Shown here piece after piece: positions 1 to 7,917 of a stretch of 36,114 nt of DNA (its first letter is position 1; each line of letters starts with the position of its first letter). Source of the DNA: Phycisphaerales bacterium (lineage in GTDB: Bacteria > Planctomycetota > Phycisphaerae > UBA1845 > Fen-1342); the NCBI GenBank assembly GCA_020427345.1, contig JAGQOO010000007.1:1-36114 (forward strand). Direction: 5' to 3'. Made by a program: the position numbers and the translations under genes. A model generated the notes under the pieces. That model had not been told where the DNA came from and did no database searches. It saw nothing but the letters and a program-made list of their open reading frames with translations.

Positions 1-128
1 CGCCGGACGAACTGCAATGGGGCCTCGTCGAACTGGCCCGCCGACTGTATTCGCCCGAGGCGATCCAGCGCCGCCGCGAAAAGTTCTTCGAACAATCCCG
101 CGCGGCGCGAAAACCCGGCGCGAACTAG
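1..128 (+). CDS. C-terminal fragment of a cut-off protein (possibly radical SAM/B12-type)
   Basis: Reading from base 3, the frame stays open for 41 codons to a TAG at 126-128. The encoded tail contains the segment LARRLYSPEAIQRRREKFF and ends in GAN. Its Arg/Glu-rich helical character and the LYSPE segment resemble C-termini of B12-binding radical SAM proteins with a DUF4070-like end. That resemblance is from memory and weak. The gene converges on the amidohydrolase gene, 24 bp away. The rest of the protein lies outside the window, so function cannot be assigned firmly. Confidence 0.45.
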   Translation, partial: PDELQWGLVELARRLYSPEAIQRRREKFFEQSRAARKPGAN

Positions 129-152
129 CCGCTTCAATCCATACGCCAGTCG

Positions 153-3100
153 CTATCTCGGCGGCATCGAGAGTGACTTCGGCCCGATCAGGTCCGTCCG
201 TTCCGCCGGCAGCTTCGGCGCCGGGCGATGCGAGAACTTCCGCGCATCCAGCACGTGCTTGCTTTCCAGCGACACAGGCTTGCCGCCGATGTACGCGTGC
301 GTCACGCGGCTCGTCGCCTGACAAACGTGATCTGTCGTGACGATCACATCCGCCCGCTTGCCGACTGCGAGCGAGCCATACTGATCGTCGACACCGAGGA
401 TCTCCGCCGCCGACAGCGTCATCGCCCGAACGGCGGCGTCCGGATCAAGCCCGTGCGCGACAGCGAACCCGGCGTCGATCGGCATTTGCTTGACCAATTC
501 GGAGTCACCGAAGGACAGGCAGAACCGCGCACCGGCGTCCGCCATGACCGACATCGCGCGATAGTTGCAATCCCATGTGTCGATCCGTCCGGGCAAATCA
601 AACACGCCCTGGTAAATCACCGGCACATCACGCTCGACGAGCAGGTCCGCGAGTTTCCAGGCGTCGCGACCGCCGAGGATGATCGGCTTGAGTTCGAGTT
701 CCTGCGCGAACTGCAGCGCCTCCAGAATCGCCTTGTAGCTGCCCGCGCGGAACAGCACCGGCTTCTGGCCGCGGACATACGGCCGCAACGCTTCGTAGCG
801 CAAATCAGGCTCGATCGTGTCCGCGCTCGCGTCCAGCATATCCGCGTACAAGCGGGCGTCCCGGAAAAGCCGCTCCAATTCGACAACCTGCTCCAAAGGC
901 TCGTTCTCGTCCGGCTTATCTTCCTCTTCCTCCTCGAACGGCGACTTGACCTTTTCGGTCAATGGCTTCGGCGGTTTCGACGGCAGATTCACGATGAGGC
1001 CGACGTCGCTCGCGCGCAACATCTCATTCATCGTCCAGCCGCTGAGTTCCACAAATCCTGCGCGCCCCGGGACCATCGGCTGCGAAGCGGCAATGACCGC
1101 GGACAAAATGCCGTCCGCCCGCGCCACGCCGATCATGGCGCTGTGCGGATTGAAACCAGACACGCCGAGCAGATCAGGCTGAAACTCACCGGATTCGAAG
1201 GCGTCCTTGGTAACTTCGACCTGCCCGATTTCGTTCAGGCCGAGTTGGGTGGCGGCGTTGATCAGTCCGGGCCAGACGTGCATCCCGCGCACGTCGATGA
1301 TCTGCATCGCGGAGTTCAACGGCACATCACCCTCAGCGCCCATCGCCGCGATCTCGCCGTCGCGCATGACCAGCACGCCGTTTTCGATCGCCGGCCCGCT
1401 GATCGGGTGCAGTGTCGCGCCGCGCAGGGCGATCGCGTTCGGAATCTCAAAGGGCTGAACGCCGGGCTTGGTCAGTTCGCGCAGCATGTTGTCATAAGCG
1501 GCGGCCTCGTCCTCCGGCAGCCACAACCCGGCCTTGCCGTTGTCGTACGCGTCAAACCGCTTGATCGTTCGCCCTTGTTCCGGATGATCGACATCAAACG
1601 ATTCGTGCTGGAAATACACTTCGCCATCGACGAGCGTCATCTCACATCGCGCAAACGTGTCCAGCGGGTGCCCGCTGAAAATCGCGACATCGCCATCTTT
1701 GCCGACCTCCAGACTGCCAACGCGATCCTGCAAGCCGAACAGCCGCGCCGCATTAATCGTGATCAGGCGCAGCGCCTCGTTCGGCGTCAGCCCGCCGTAA
1801 CGCATACTCTTGGCGGCTTCGACGTTCATATGCCGCATCAGGTCGGCTGAGTCTGACTTGACCGTCGAGTTGACGCCGGCTCTCAGCAGCATCGCCGCGT
1901 TGTGCGGGACGGCGTCATACGCCTCGACCTTGTACGCCCACCAGTCCGCGAACGTGGCCGTGCCGCAGCCATGTCGCAGGATCTCCGGCATGATGCGATA
2001 GGCCTCCAGACAGTGGTGCAGGACGGCGACGCGCACGCCGAAATCCTCAGCGACGGCGAGCAGGCGCAGAATCTCGTCGGCGCGATAGCAATGGCAGTTG
2101 ATCCAGATATCGCCTGACAGAATGCCGGCCAGTGCTTCAAGGCGCAGATCGCGCCGCACCGGCGCCGCGCCAGGCGCCTTCGCCCCTTCGCATTGTCGCG
2201 CGTAGACGCGCCCCGCCATCAGCGCGCGACGCAGAGTCGCCTCGACACCCAGACGCGTCGCGGGGAAACGTCGCGGCGTGTCACAATCACAACTCCACGG
2301 CCGCGGATTCGGCTTGCCGGGGTTGATGACGTTTTCGCCTAGCGCAAACTTGACGGTTTTGTGCGCGCCATCGAAGAACAATTCCGACGCCGGCCGGCCA
2401 TAGCGCATCTTCAAGATCGCGTTCTGACCACCGATCGGGTTCGCCGATCCGTGCATCGTGTGGATTGTCGTTACGCCACCCGCGAGGGCGTGATAGATGC
2501 TGATGTCGTCATGCACGATCACGTCGCCGACGCGCACTTCGGGCACGACGCTCATCGACCCCTCATTGACGGCGGCGATGGCAATGTGCGAGTGCGGATC
2601 GACGATCCCCGGCATCGCCACGCGACCGCGGACATCGATCACCGCGACACCCGATGGCGCCGCGATGTCCTGCCCGATCTGCTTGATCTTGCCGTCGCGA
2701 ATCAGAATGTCGGCGTTCGGCATGTCATCGCCGACGACGGGAATCACGTACGCGTTCTTCAGCAGCACGTTTCCGCCGGTCTGCACGCGCGGTTTGCGGT
2801 CTTCGTCGGTTTCGACCGCCCATTGCGGTTCATGGCCGCGAACATCGAGCAGCGGATCCTCGACTTGCTCGGTCTCGTCGCCGCTCATTTCTTCGGCCGC
2901 GTCATCGTCGCCGCCGGCGTCATCAATGTCATCGTCATCATCGTTGTCGACATCGTTCGGCTCGTCGGGTTTGCCGTGTTTCTCGACATCAAACTCGAAC
3001 TCCCGCCCGTCGATCACGACGCGCGAAACACGGGCGTGCTCCTCGCCAAGGGGCTCAGTTAGCAGCGTCACGTTGCCACGCATTCCCGGCGCGAGCCTCC

Positions 3101-4385
3101 CGAGTATGCGCTCTGTTCCTGTCAGCGCGGCAGGCGCAACCGTCAATCCACGCAGCACGAGCCCCGCGTCCACCCCGCCCTCAACCAGTTCCTCCGCCGA
3201 CTTCAGCGCGACAGATGGTTCTTTCGTTCCGAACGTCGTGAACGCCCAACGCACGCCCGCCGCTTCCAGCTTCGCCGCATTGTCAACGCGCTCCTGCCGC
3301 TTTCGCTCCGCTTCTTCATAGGCGGCGCTTGGCAAGAACGGACGATCCTCCCACTCCTCGCCATACAGCGATTCATCGTCCGCCGCCTTGGCGTAGTCCT
3401 CCGGCTCGAACTCGTATTCCTTGATCTTCTCGCCGAAGTCGAGCGAAACGAGCACCCATGTATCCGTTTTCTTCAGTCGATCCGTCGTTTCCCACGCGTT
3501 GGCGCCGCCGACGATCACCGCTTTCAACCCGAACTCATCGACGAGGTTCAGCACGCGGCCGATCTCATCCGCGCTGTCCGCCTCAAACGCGATCCGCCGC
3601 TCGCCTTTCACCAGCGGCGCCAGCGCGTCCAAGTCGGCGTCGTACTTGAACATCGCCGAGGCCTCGGGGAACTTGCGGACATACGCCTGCATGTCCATCT
3701 GCCATTTCGTGTCCAGCAGCGCCTGCCGCGCCTGCGCGATCGCGCCCAACAGCGTCCCGGGGTACATCCCGCGATCTTCAATCGCCCGCGCCGGTGGCGG
3801 CGCCAGTCGCCCCGTTTGCATAACGTCCGTAACGACAATCGCGTCGCGTGTCGGCCCGTCGTGCAGTTCCATCAGTGCCGCCGATCCACCCAAGATGTTC
3901 GTCGGCGGCGCCAGCAGCGCAGTCGTGAACCCGGCTTCGCGCGCCTTCTCAAACGTGTCATCAACGACGGTCACAAGTTCTTCCGCGCGGCAATGCGGCG
4001 CCACGCCCTTGCGGTTCGCCTCCCACATGCGCGTGACCGGCCCATCGGGCACTTCGGGAAATCGGCTCTCCAATCGCAGCTCGTCGTCCTCCGACACGCG
4101 CGGGTCTGCTACGCCGATCCGCGAATACGGGTCGATAAAGCCCGGGTACGCCCACTCCCCCTTGCCGTCGATCAGGCGCGTGCCGGGCGGCAGGGTCAAA
4201 GTCTGCCCCACCGCGACAATCGCGCCATCCCGAATCAGGATCGTGGCGTTTTCAATCTGTTTGCCGGGTTCCGTCGTCACCGTCACGTTCTGGATCGCGA
4301 TCGGCGTCTGCAACGGCGGAAAGGCCTGCGCCGCCACGGACAATGCCACACACGCCCCAACCAGCCAACTGGCGAGCTTCAACAT
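153..4385 (-). CDS. Exported triple-domain amidohydrolase (imidazolonepropionase-like)
   Basis: This 1410-aa protein begins with a signal peptide (residues 1-22). It holds three consecutive amidohydrolase-like units, each opening with a composite beta-strand part (ILIRDGAI, ILIRDGKI, VLVMRDGEI). Units 1 and 2 are joined by an Asp/Glu-rich linker near residues 475-515. Only unit 2 has the metal motif PHSH (H598, H600), with later His-rich segments (INCHCYR, LHHC) and Asp845 in KSDSAD. The equivalent positions are Y87/R89 in unit 1 and A1045/Q1047 in unit 3. Family members hydrolyse cyclic amides or peptide-like bonds; the substrate here is unknown. The start codon is preceded by AAGGTG. It is divergent from the fumarylacetoacetase pair. 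Family assignment is firm; the catalytic role of units 1 and 3 is doubtful. Confidence 0.9.
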   Translation of the reverse strand: MLKLASWLVGACVALSVAAQAFPPLQTPIAIQNVTVTTEPGKQIENATILIRDGAIVAVGQTLTLPPGTRLIDGKGEWAYPGFIDPYSRIGVADPRVSEDDELRLESRFPEVPDGPVTRMWEANRKGVAPHCRAEELVTVVDDTFEKAREAGFTTALLAPPTNILGGSAALMELHDGPTRDAIVVTDVMQTGRLAPPPARAIEDRGMYPGTLLGAIAQARQALLDTKWQMDMQAYVRKFPEASAMFKYDADLDALAPLVKGERRIAFEADSADEIGRVLNLVDEFGLKAVIVGGANAWETTDRLKKTDTWVLVSLDFGEKIKEYEFEPEDYAKAADDESLYGEEWEDRPFLPSAAYEEAERKRQERVDNAAKLEAAGVRWAFTTFGTKEPSVALKSAEELVEGGVDAGLVLRGLTVAPAALTGTERILGRLAPGMRGNVTLLTEPLGEEHARVSRVVIDGREFEFDVEKHGKPDEPNDVDNDDDDDIDDAGGDDDAAEEMSGDETEQVEDPLLDVRGHEPQWAVETDEDRKPRVQTGGNVLLKNAYVIPVVGDDMPNADILIRDGKIKQIGQDIAAPSGVAVIDVRGRVAMPGIVDPHSHIAIAAVNEGSMSVVPEVRVGDVIVHDDISIYHALAGGVTTIHTMHGSANPIGGQNAILKMRYGRPASELFFDGAHKTVKFALGENVINPGKPNPRPWSCDCDTPRRFPATRLGVEATLRRALMAGRVYARQCEGAKAPGAAPVRRDLRLEALAGILSGDIWINCHCYRADEILRLLAVAEDFGVRVAVLHHCLEAYRIMPEILRHGCGTATFADWWAYKVEAYDAVPHNAAMLLRAGVNSTVKSDSADLMRHMNVEAAKSMRYGGLTPNEALRLITINAARLFGLQDRVGSLEVGKDGDVAIFSGHPLDTFARCEMTLVDGEVYFQHESFDVDHPEQGRTIKRFDAYDNGKAGLWLPEDEAAAYDNMLRELTKPGVQPFEIPNAIALRGATLHPISGPAIENGVLVMRDGEIAAMGAEGDVPLNSAMQIIDVRGMHVWPGLINAATQLGLNEIGQVEVTKDAFESGEFQPDLLGVSGFNPHSAMIGVARADGILSAVIAASQPMVPGRAGFVELSGWTMNEMLRASDVGLIVNLPSKPPKPLTEKVKSPFEEEEEDKPDENEPLEQVVELERLFRDARLYADMLDASADTIEPDLRYEALRPYVRGQKPVLFRAGSYKAILEALQFAQELELKPIILGGRDAWKLADLLVERDVPVIYQGVFDLPGRIDTWDCNYRAMSVMADAGARFCLSFGDSELVKQMPIDAGFAVAHGLDPDAAVRAMTLSAAEILGVDDQYGSLAVGKRADVIVTTDHVCQATSRVTHAYIGGKPVSLESKHVLDARKFSHRPAPKLPAERTDLIGPKSLSMPPR

Positions 4386-4579
4386 GCGTCACCTTGCGTT
4401 CTCGGAATGATCTCGAACTTGCCGCCGGACAAGGCGGTCCGCCAACGCGACGCCCATCGGCTGATGGCGCGCCGCTTGGCCCAGAGCGTCAGTATCGGCT
4501 AACCTCGTCGTTCCGGCAATCGGGCTTTGGTCACTTCCCGGTTTGCCGATGGCGTGGTTCCGGGCAGGGAGAGGCGTGG

Positions 4580-5512
4580 ATGACGGGCAGTCTCCGGGCG
4601 CTGATGGCGCGACTGATTGACTACGCGGGCCTTTTCCCCCCCGCCAGCCTTGACCTTGAAACCACCGTTCAGAACTTCGTCGAATACACCGCCAGCGCCG
4701 ACGCCTGGATGCTGGGTCGGCTGATTTGTCCGGTGGCGCGGTTTGAGGCGCTGGCCCCGCTGATCGCAAGCGGGCCGCGGGTATCGCTTTCCGCATTATG
4801 TGGACAGGCCGACACTCCCTCCGAGTGGAGCGCGCAGGTCGTTAGCGCGATGCGTTCCGCCGGCGAGTTTGTGAGCGGCCACAACGCGAGCATCGACGCC
4901 GTCGAAACACGCATGCCGATGGGGCCGCGATTCGCGATTCGCGAGGCGCTGCGCGAAGTGCTCGCCGCCCGCTCCGCCGGTCCGCTGGCCAACGCGCCGA
5001 TCTTCGTCGAAATCGCGCGCGATGAGCAATGGGTAGACACATGCGCGCTCATCGTCAGCGAAATCGCCGACGCGAAAGCCGGCGACCAGGCCACATTGGG
5101 TTTCAAGCTGCGTTGCGGCGGCGTGACACCCGACGCGTTTCCGACTTCCGAGCAAATCGCCATCGCGATTGACGCGTGCGCACACGCGAACGTCCCAATC
5201 AAGTTCACCGCCGGCCTGCACCATCCGCTGCGCCATTTCAACGACGGCGTCGGCTGCGACATGCACGGCTTTATCAACGTTTTCACCGCGGCGCTGATGG
5301 CGTTTCAGCATGGTCGTGGCCGCGATACGCTTGTATCGATCCTCGAATCGCGTGACGCGAGGGCGTTTGAGTTTTCCGACGCCGCGCTGCGGTTCGCCGA
5401 CTTGTCCGTCACGACGAAGGACATCGCCGCGCTTCGATCGCTTGTAACTTCGTACGGCTCGTGCAGCTTCGACGAGCCCCGCGATGATCTGGCCACCCTC
5501 GGGTGGCGCTAA
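4580..5512 (+). CDS. Conserved uncharacterised protein paired with fumarylacetoacetase
   Basis: This 310-aa protein has no signal peptide or membrane segment. ATG 4580 is chosen because GGGAGAGG lies just upstream; the frame stays open further left without a better site. Notable segments are IDYAGLFPPASL at the N-terminus, KLRCGG (residues 176-181), TAGLHHPLRH (His214, His215) and MHGFINVF. The clustered Cys, His, Lys and Arg look like an active site, possibly on a barrel fold, but that is inference. It ends 15 nt before the fumarylacetoacetase start, so the two are probably one transcript. A role in tyrosine or phenylalanine breakdown is plausible from context only. I do not recognise a named function. 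Confidence 0.85.
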   Translation: MTGSLRALMARLIDYAGLFPPASLDLETTVQNFVEYTASADAWMLGRLICPVARFEALAPLIASGPRVSLSALCGQADTPSEWSAQVVSAMRSAGEFVSGHNASIDAVETRMPMGPRFAIREALREVLAARSAGPLANAPIFVEIARDEQWVDTCALIVSEIADAKAGDQATLGFKLRCGGVTPDAFPTSEQIAIAIDACAHANVPIKFTAGLHHPLRHFNDGVGCDMHGFINVFTAALMAFQHGRGRDTLVSILESRDARAFEFSDAALRFADLSVTTKDIAALRSLVTSYGSCSFDEPRDDLATLGWR

Positions 5513-5527
5513 AACGATGAGACCGCC

Positions 5528-6820
5528 ATGCACCCAAACGACCCCGCTCTGAAGTCGTTCGTTCCCGGCGCCGACGATTCCGGCTTTCCGATTCAAAACC
5601 TGCCGTACGGCGTGTTTCGCACCCCTGCCGACGACAAGCCGCGCGTCGGCGTGCGCATCGGCGAGCATGTGCTCGACCTGAAGGTTCTGGAACACGCCGG
5701 ACACTTTGAAGACCTGTTCGGCGACACGCACGTCTTCTGCAAGTGGGGTTTGAATCGGTTCATGTCACTCGGCGCCGAGGCGTGGACCAACGCGCGGCAG
5801 CGAATCAGCGAACTGCTGCGCGCCGACAACGGCACACTGCGTGACAACGCCGCGCTGCGCGAGCAGGCGCTGGTCCCGCTCGAAGCCGCACACATGCTGC
5901 TCCCCGCTGAGATCGGCGACTACACCGACTTCTACTCGTCCAAACAGCACGCGTACAACGTCGGGTGCATGTTTCGCGACCCGAAAAACGCACTCTTGCC
6001 CAACTGGCTGTGGATTCCAGTCGGCTATCACGGCCGCGCCAGCAGTATCGTCCCCAGCGGCACGCCGGTACGCCGCCCGCGCGGGCAAACAAAGGCCGAC
6101 GACGCCGAGGCGCCGACGTTCGGTCCGTCGCGATTGCTGGACTTTGAGCTCGAAATGGGCTTTTTCACCGGTCCCGGCAACACGCTCGGCGAGCCGATCA
6201 CGATCGAATCCGCCGAGCGCCAGATCTTCGGCGTCACCCTCGTAAACGACTGGTCGGCGCGGGATATTCAGAAGTGGGAATATGTGCCGCTCGGGCCGTT
6301 CCTGGCGAAGAACTTCGCGACGACCGTATCGCCATGGGTAACGCCGCGGGCCGCGCTGGAGCCGTTCCGCACGACCGGCCCCGAGCAGGATCCGCAGCCG
6401 CTTGAGTATCTGCGCATTCCCGAGTCGAAACGCGACGGCGCCCCAGCCGCCGGCTGGACATATGACATCAAGCTCGAAGTCGCGCTGCAGACCGAGAAAC
6501 AACGCGAGCCGTTCGTGATCAGCCGCAGCAACTTCAAGCACCTGTATTGGACAATGGCGCAGCAGCTCGCGCATCACACCGTCAACGGCTGCAACCTGCG
6601 CCCCGGCGACCTGCTCGCCAGCGGCACAATCAGCGGCCCGACACCGGATTCGTACGGCTCGATGCTGGAACTCGCCTGGCGCGGCGAGCGCCCGATCCAA
6701 CTGCCAAGCGGTGAAGAGCGGAAGTTCATCCAGGACGGGGACACGGTGATCATGCGGGCGTATTGCGAGGGGCCGGCGTATCGGTTGGATTTGGGGGAAT
6801 GCGTTGGGCGCATAATGTAG
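5528..6820 (+). CDS. fahA: Fumarylacetoacetase
   Basis: This 430-aa cytoplasmic enzyme catalyses the last step of tyrosine catabolism, splitting fumarylacetoacetate into fumarate and acetoacetate (EC 3.7.1.2). Length and motifs match the animal and bacterial enzyme closely. DYTDFYSSKQHA supplies the metal-ligand Asp134 and general-base His141. LDFELEMGFF supplies Glu207 and Glu209. NDWSARDIQKWEYVPLGPF supplies Asp241, with Lys261 shortly after. An N-terminal SH3-like domain (about 1-120) precedes the catalytic beta-roll. It follows the uncharacterised 310-aa gene by 15 nt. No other tyrosine-pathway gene (hppD, hmgA) is in the window. It converges with the next gene with an 18-bp gap. Confidence 0.97.
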   Translation: MHPNDPALKSFVPGADDSGFPIQNLPYGVFRTPADDKPRVGVRIGEHVLDLKVLEHAGHFEDLFGDTHVFCKWGLNRFMSLGAEAWTNARQRISELLRADNGTLRDNAALREQALVPLEAAHMLLPAEIGDYTDFYSSKQHAYNVGCMFRDPKNALLPNWLWIPVGYHGRASSIVPSGTPVRRPRGQTKADDAEAPTFGPSRLLDFELEMGFFTGPGNTLGEPITIESAERQIFGVTLVNDWSARDIQKWEYVPLGPFLAKNFATTVSPWVTPRAALEPFRTTGPEQDPQPLEYLRIPESKRDGAPAAGWTYDIKLEVALQTEKQREPFVISRSNFKHLYWTMAQQLAHHTVNGCNLRPGDLLASGTISGPTPDSYGSMLELAWRGERPIQLPSGEERKFIQDGDTVIMRAYCEGPAYRLDLGECVGRIM

Positions 6821-6838
6821 GGAGCGGCTCGCAGCACC

Positions 6839-7669
6839 CTACTTCGCTGCGTCATCTTGCGGAACCGGCTTCTTCAACTCCGCCACTTTGTCATTCAAGA
6901 ACGAAACGGCGTCGCGGCCGCCGACGATGAACGGTGCGCTCAATATCACCAGCGCCGCCAGCGCCAACCACGCCAGCGCCGCGCGGCCGATCACACGGCG
7001 CACTGACTCCGGCGCGTTGGCCAGCGGGCGGGCGAGGCACTCAAGCCCCCGGTCCAAGGCGCGATACGCCCGCTTGAAGATCGAGATTCTCGGCGCTCGG
7101 AGTCGCGTGGTCCCACCGCCGTTGGCCACTTCGCCGGATGCCGCCGTCGCCCCATCCGCCGACGACACAACCGGCGGGGCCTTCTTACCGACCTGAAACC
7201 GCAGCTTGCGCCCGGCGTCCGGGGCGGGAGCGTCCTCGGCGCCTTCGTCCCCCGCCGACGCGATCTCGGCCAAGGCGCCAGACAGGTCATCCTGCGCCTC
7301 CGGATCCGGCCCGGGCGGCGGATCCGGTTCTAGGGAGTCGTCGAGACTTGGGGCGCCCCCGACCTCCGCCAGTGCTGCTGCCAACTCGTCTTCGCCGACA
7401 ATCGACGATGCGTCGTATCTCTGCGATCCCGCCTCAATCGAAGTGCCCGCCTCCGACGGCGCCGTCTCCAAATCGTTTTCAGCCGCAGCCGACGACGCGA
7501 CGGGCTGCGCCGATTTCGATTCGGGTGATGAGTTAGCCACCTCGGCGAGCGCCGCCGCCAAATCGTCCTCAGTGGAGCCCGACGACACGTCCGAGCGCAG
7601 CGATCCCGCATCGGTCGGCGCAGGCGACGCCGGCGCCGCCGCGACTTCCGGTTTGGCGGTGTCGTTCAT
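6839..7669 (-). CDS. Acidic Ala/Pro-rich anchored protein with three DDLAAALAEVA-type motifs
   Basis: This 276-aa protein starts at ATG 7669; a longer frame to 7729 exists but has no better start site. The first 150 residues are low-complexity and acidic. They contain a motif repeated three times: EDDLAAALAEVA (34-45), EDELAAALAEV (93-103) and QDDLSGALAEIA (126-137). A basic stretch follows, then one hydrophobic segment (about 229-250) and a short polar tail. The large N-terminal part is probably cytoplasmic and the protein anchored near its C-terminus. The repeated helix-like motif could be a docking peptide, loosely like the FliM N-terminal peptide; that is speculation. Function unknown. 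Confidence 0.7.
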   Translation of the reverse strand: MNDTAKPEVAAAPASPAPTDAGSLRSDVSSGSTEDDLAAALAEVANSSPESKSAQPVASSAAAENDLETAPSEAGTSIEAGSQRYDASSIVGEDELAAALAEVGGAPSLDDSLEPDPPPGPDPEAQDDLSGALAEIASAGDEGAEDAPAPDAGRKLRFQVGKKAPPVVSSADGATAASGEVANGGGTTRLRAPRISIFKRAYRALDRGLECLARPLANAPESVRRVIGRAALAWLALAALVILSAPFIVGGRDAVSFLNDKVAELKKPVPQDDAAK

Positions 7670-7917
7670 TTCTCGGACCCTGGCCGACTCGCTTTGTAGC
7701 GCCAGACCGCTGGCGACACAGACTCTCAAAGGGCGAATCGGCGCGCGGCTTCACCCACGCCGACAAACCAACCCAACACCCCCGGAGACCTCCGAACCCC
7801 ACCGTTTATCAGGCCTTCGCCCTCGTGAATCCCCCTGAAAACCAAGGTCGGTCCACGCGCCCGAGACGCGCCCGATTGGAACCCTTCATACACACAACGA
7901 ACGATGGGGGTATCCTC

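Noticed and set aside
228-1850. A 540-codon open frame opposite the amidohydrolase gene
   Set aside because: It is rich in Arg, His, Asp and Val without any domain, as expected for a frame opposite a GC-rich gene. The opposite strand encodes a clear three-unit amidohydrolase with a signal peptide.
7825-7917. N-terminal extension of the first metalloprotease
   Set aside because: The extra 31 residues would precede a typical signal peptide and lack a ribosome site, while GTG 7918 has GGGGG upstream and begins the signal peptide.
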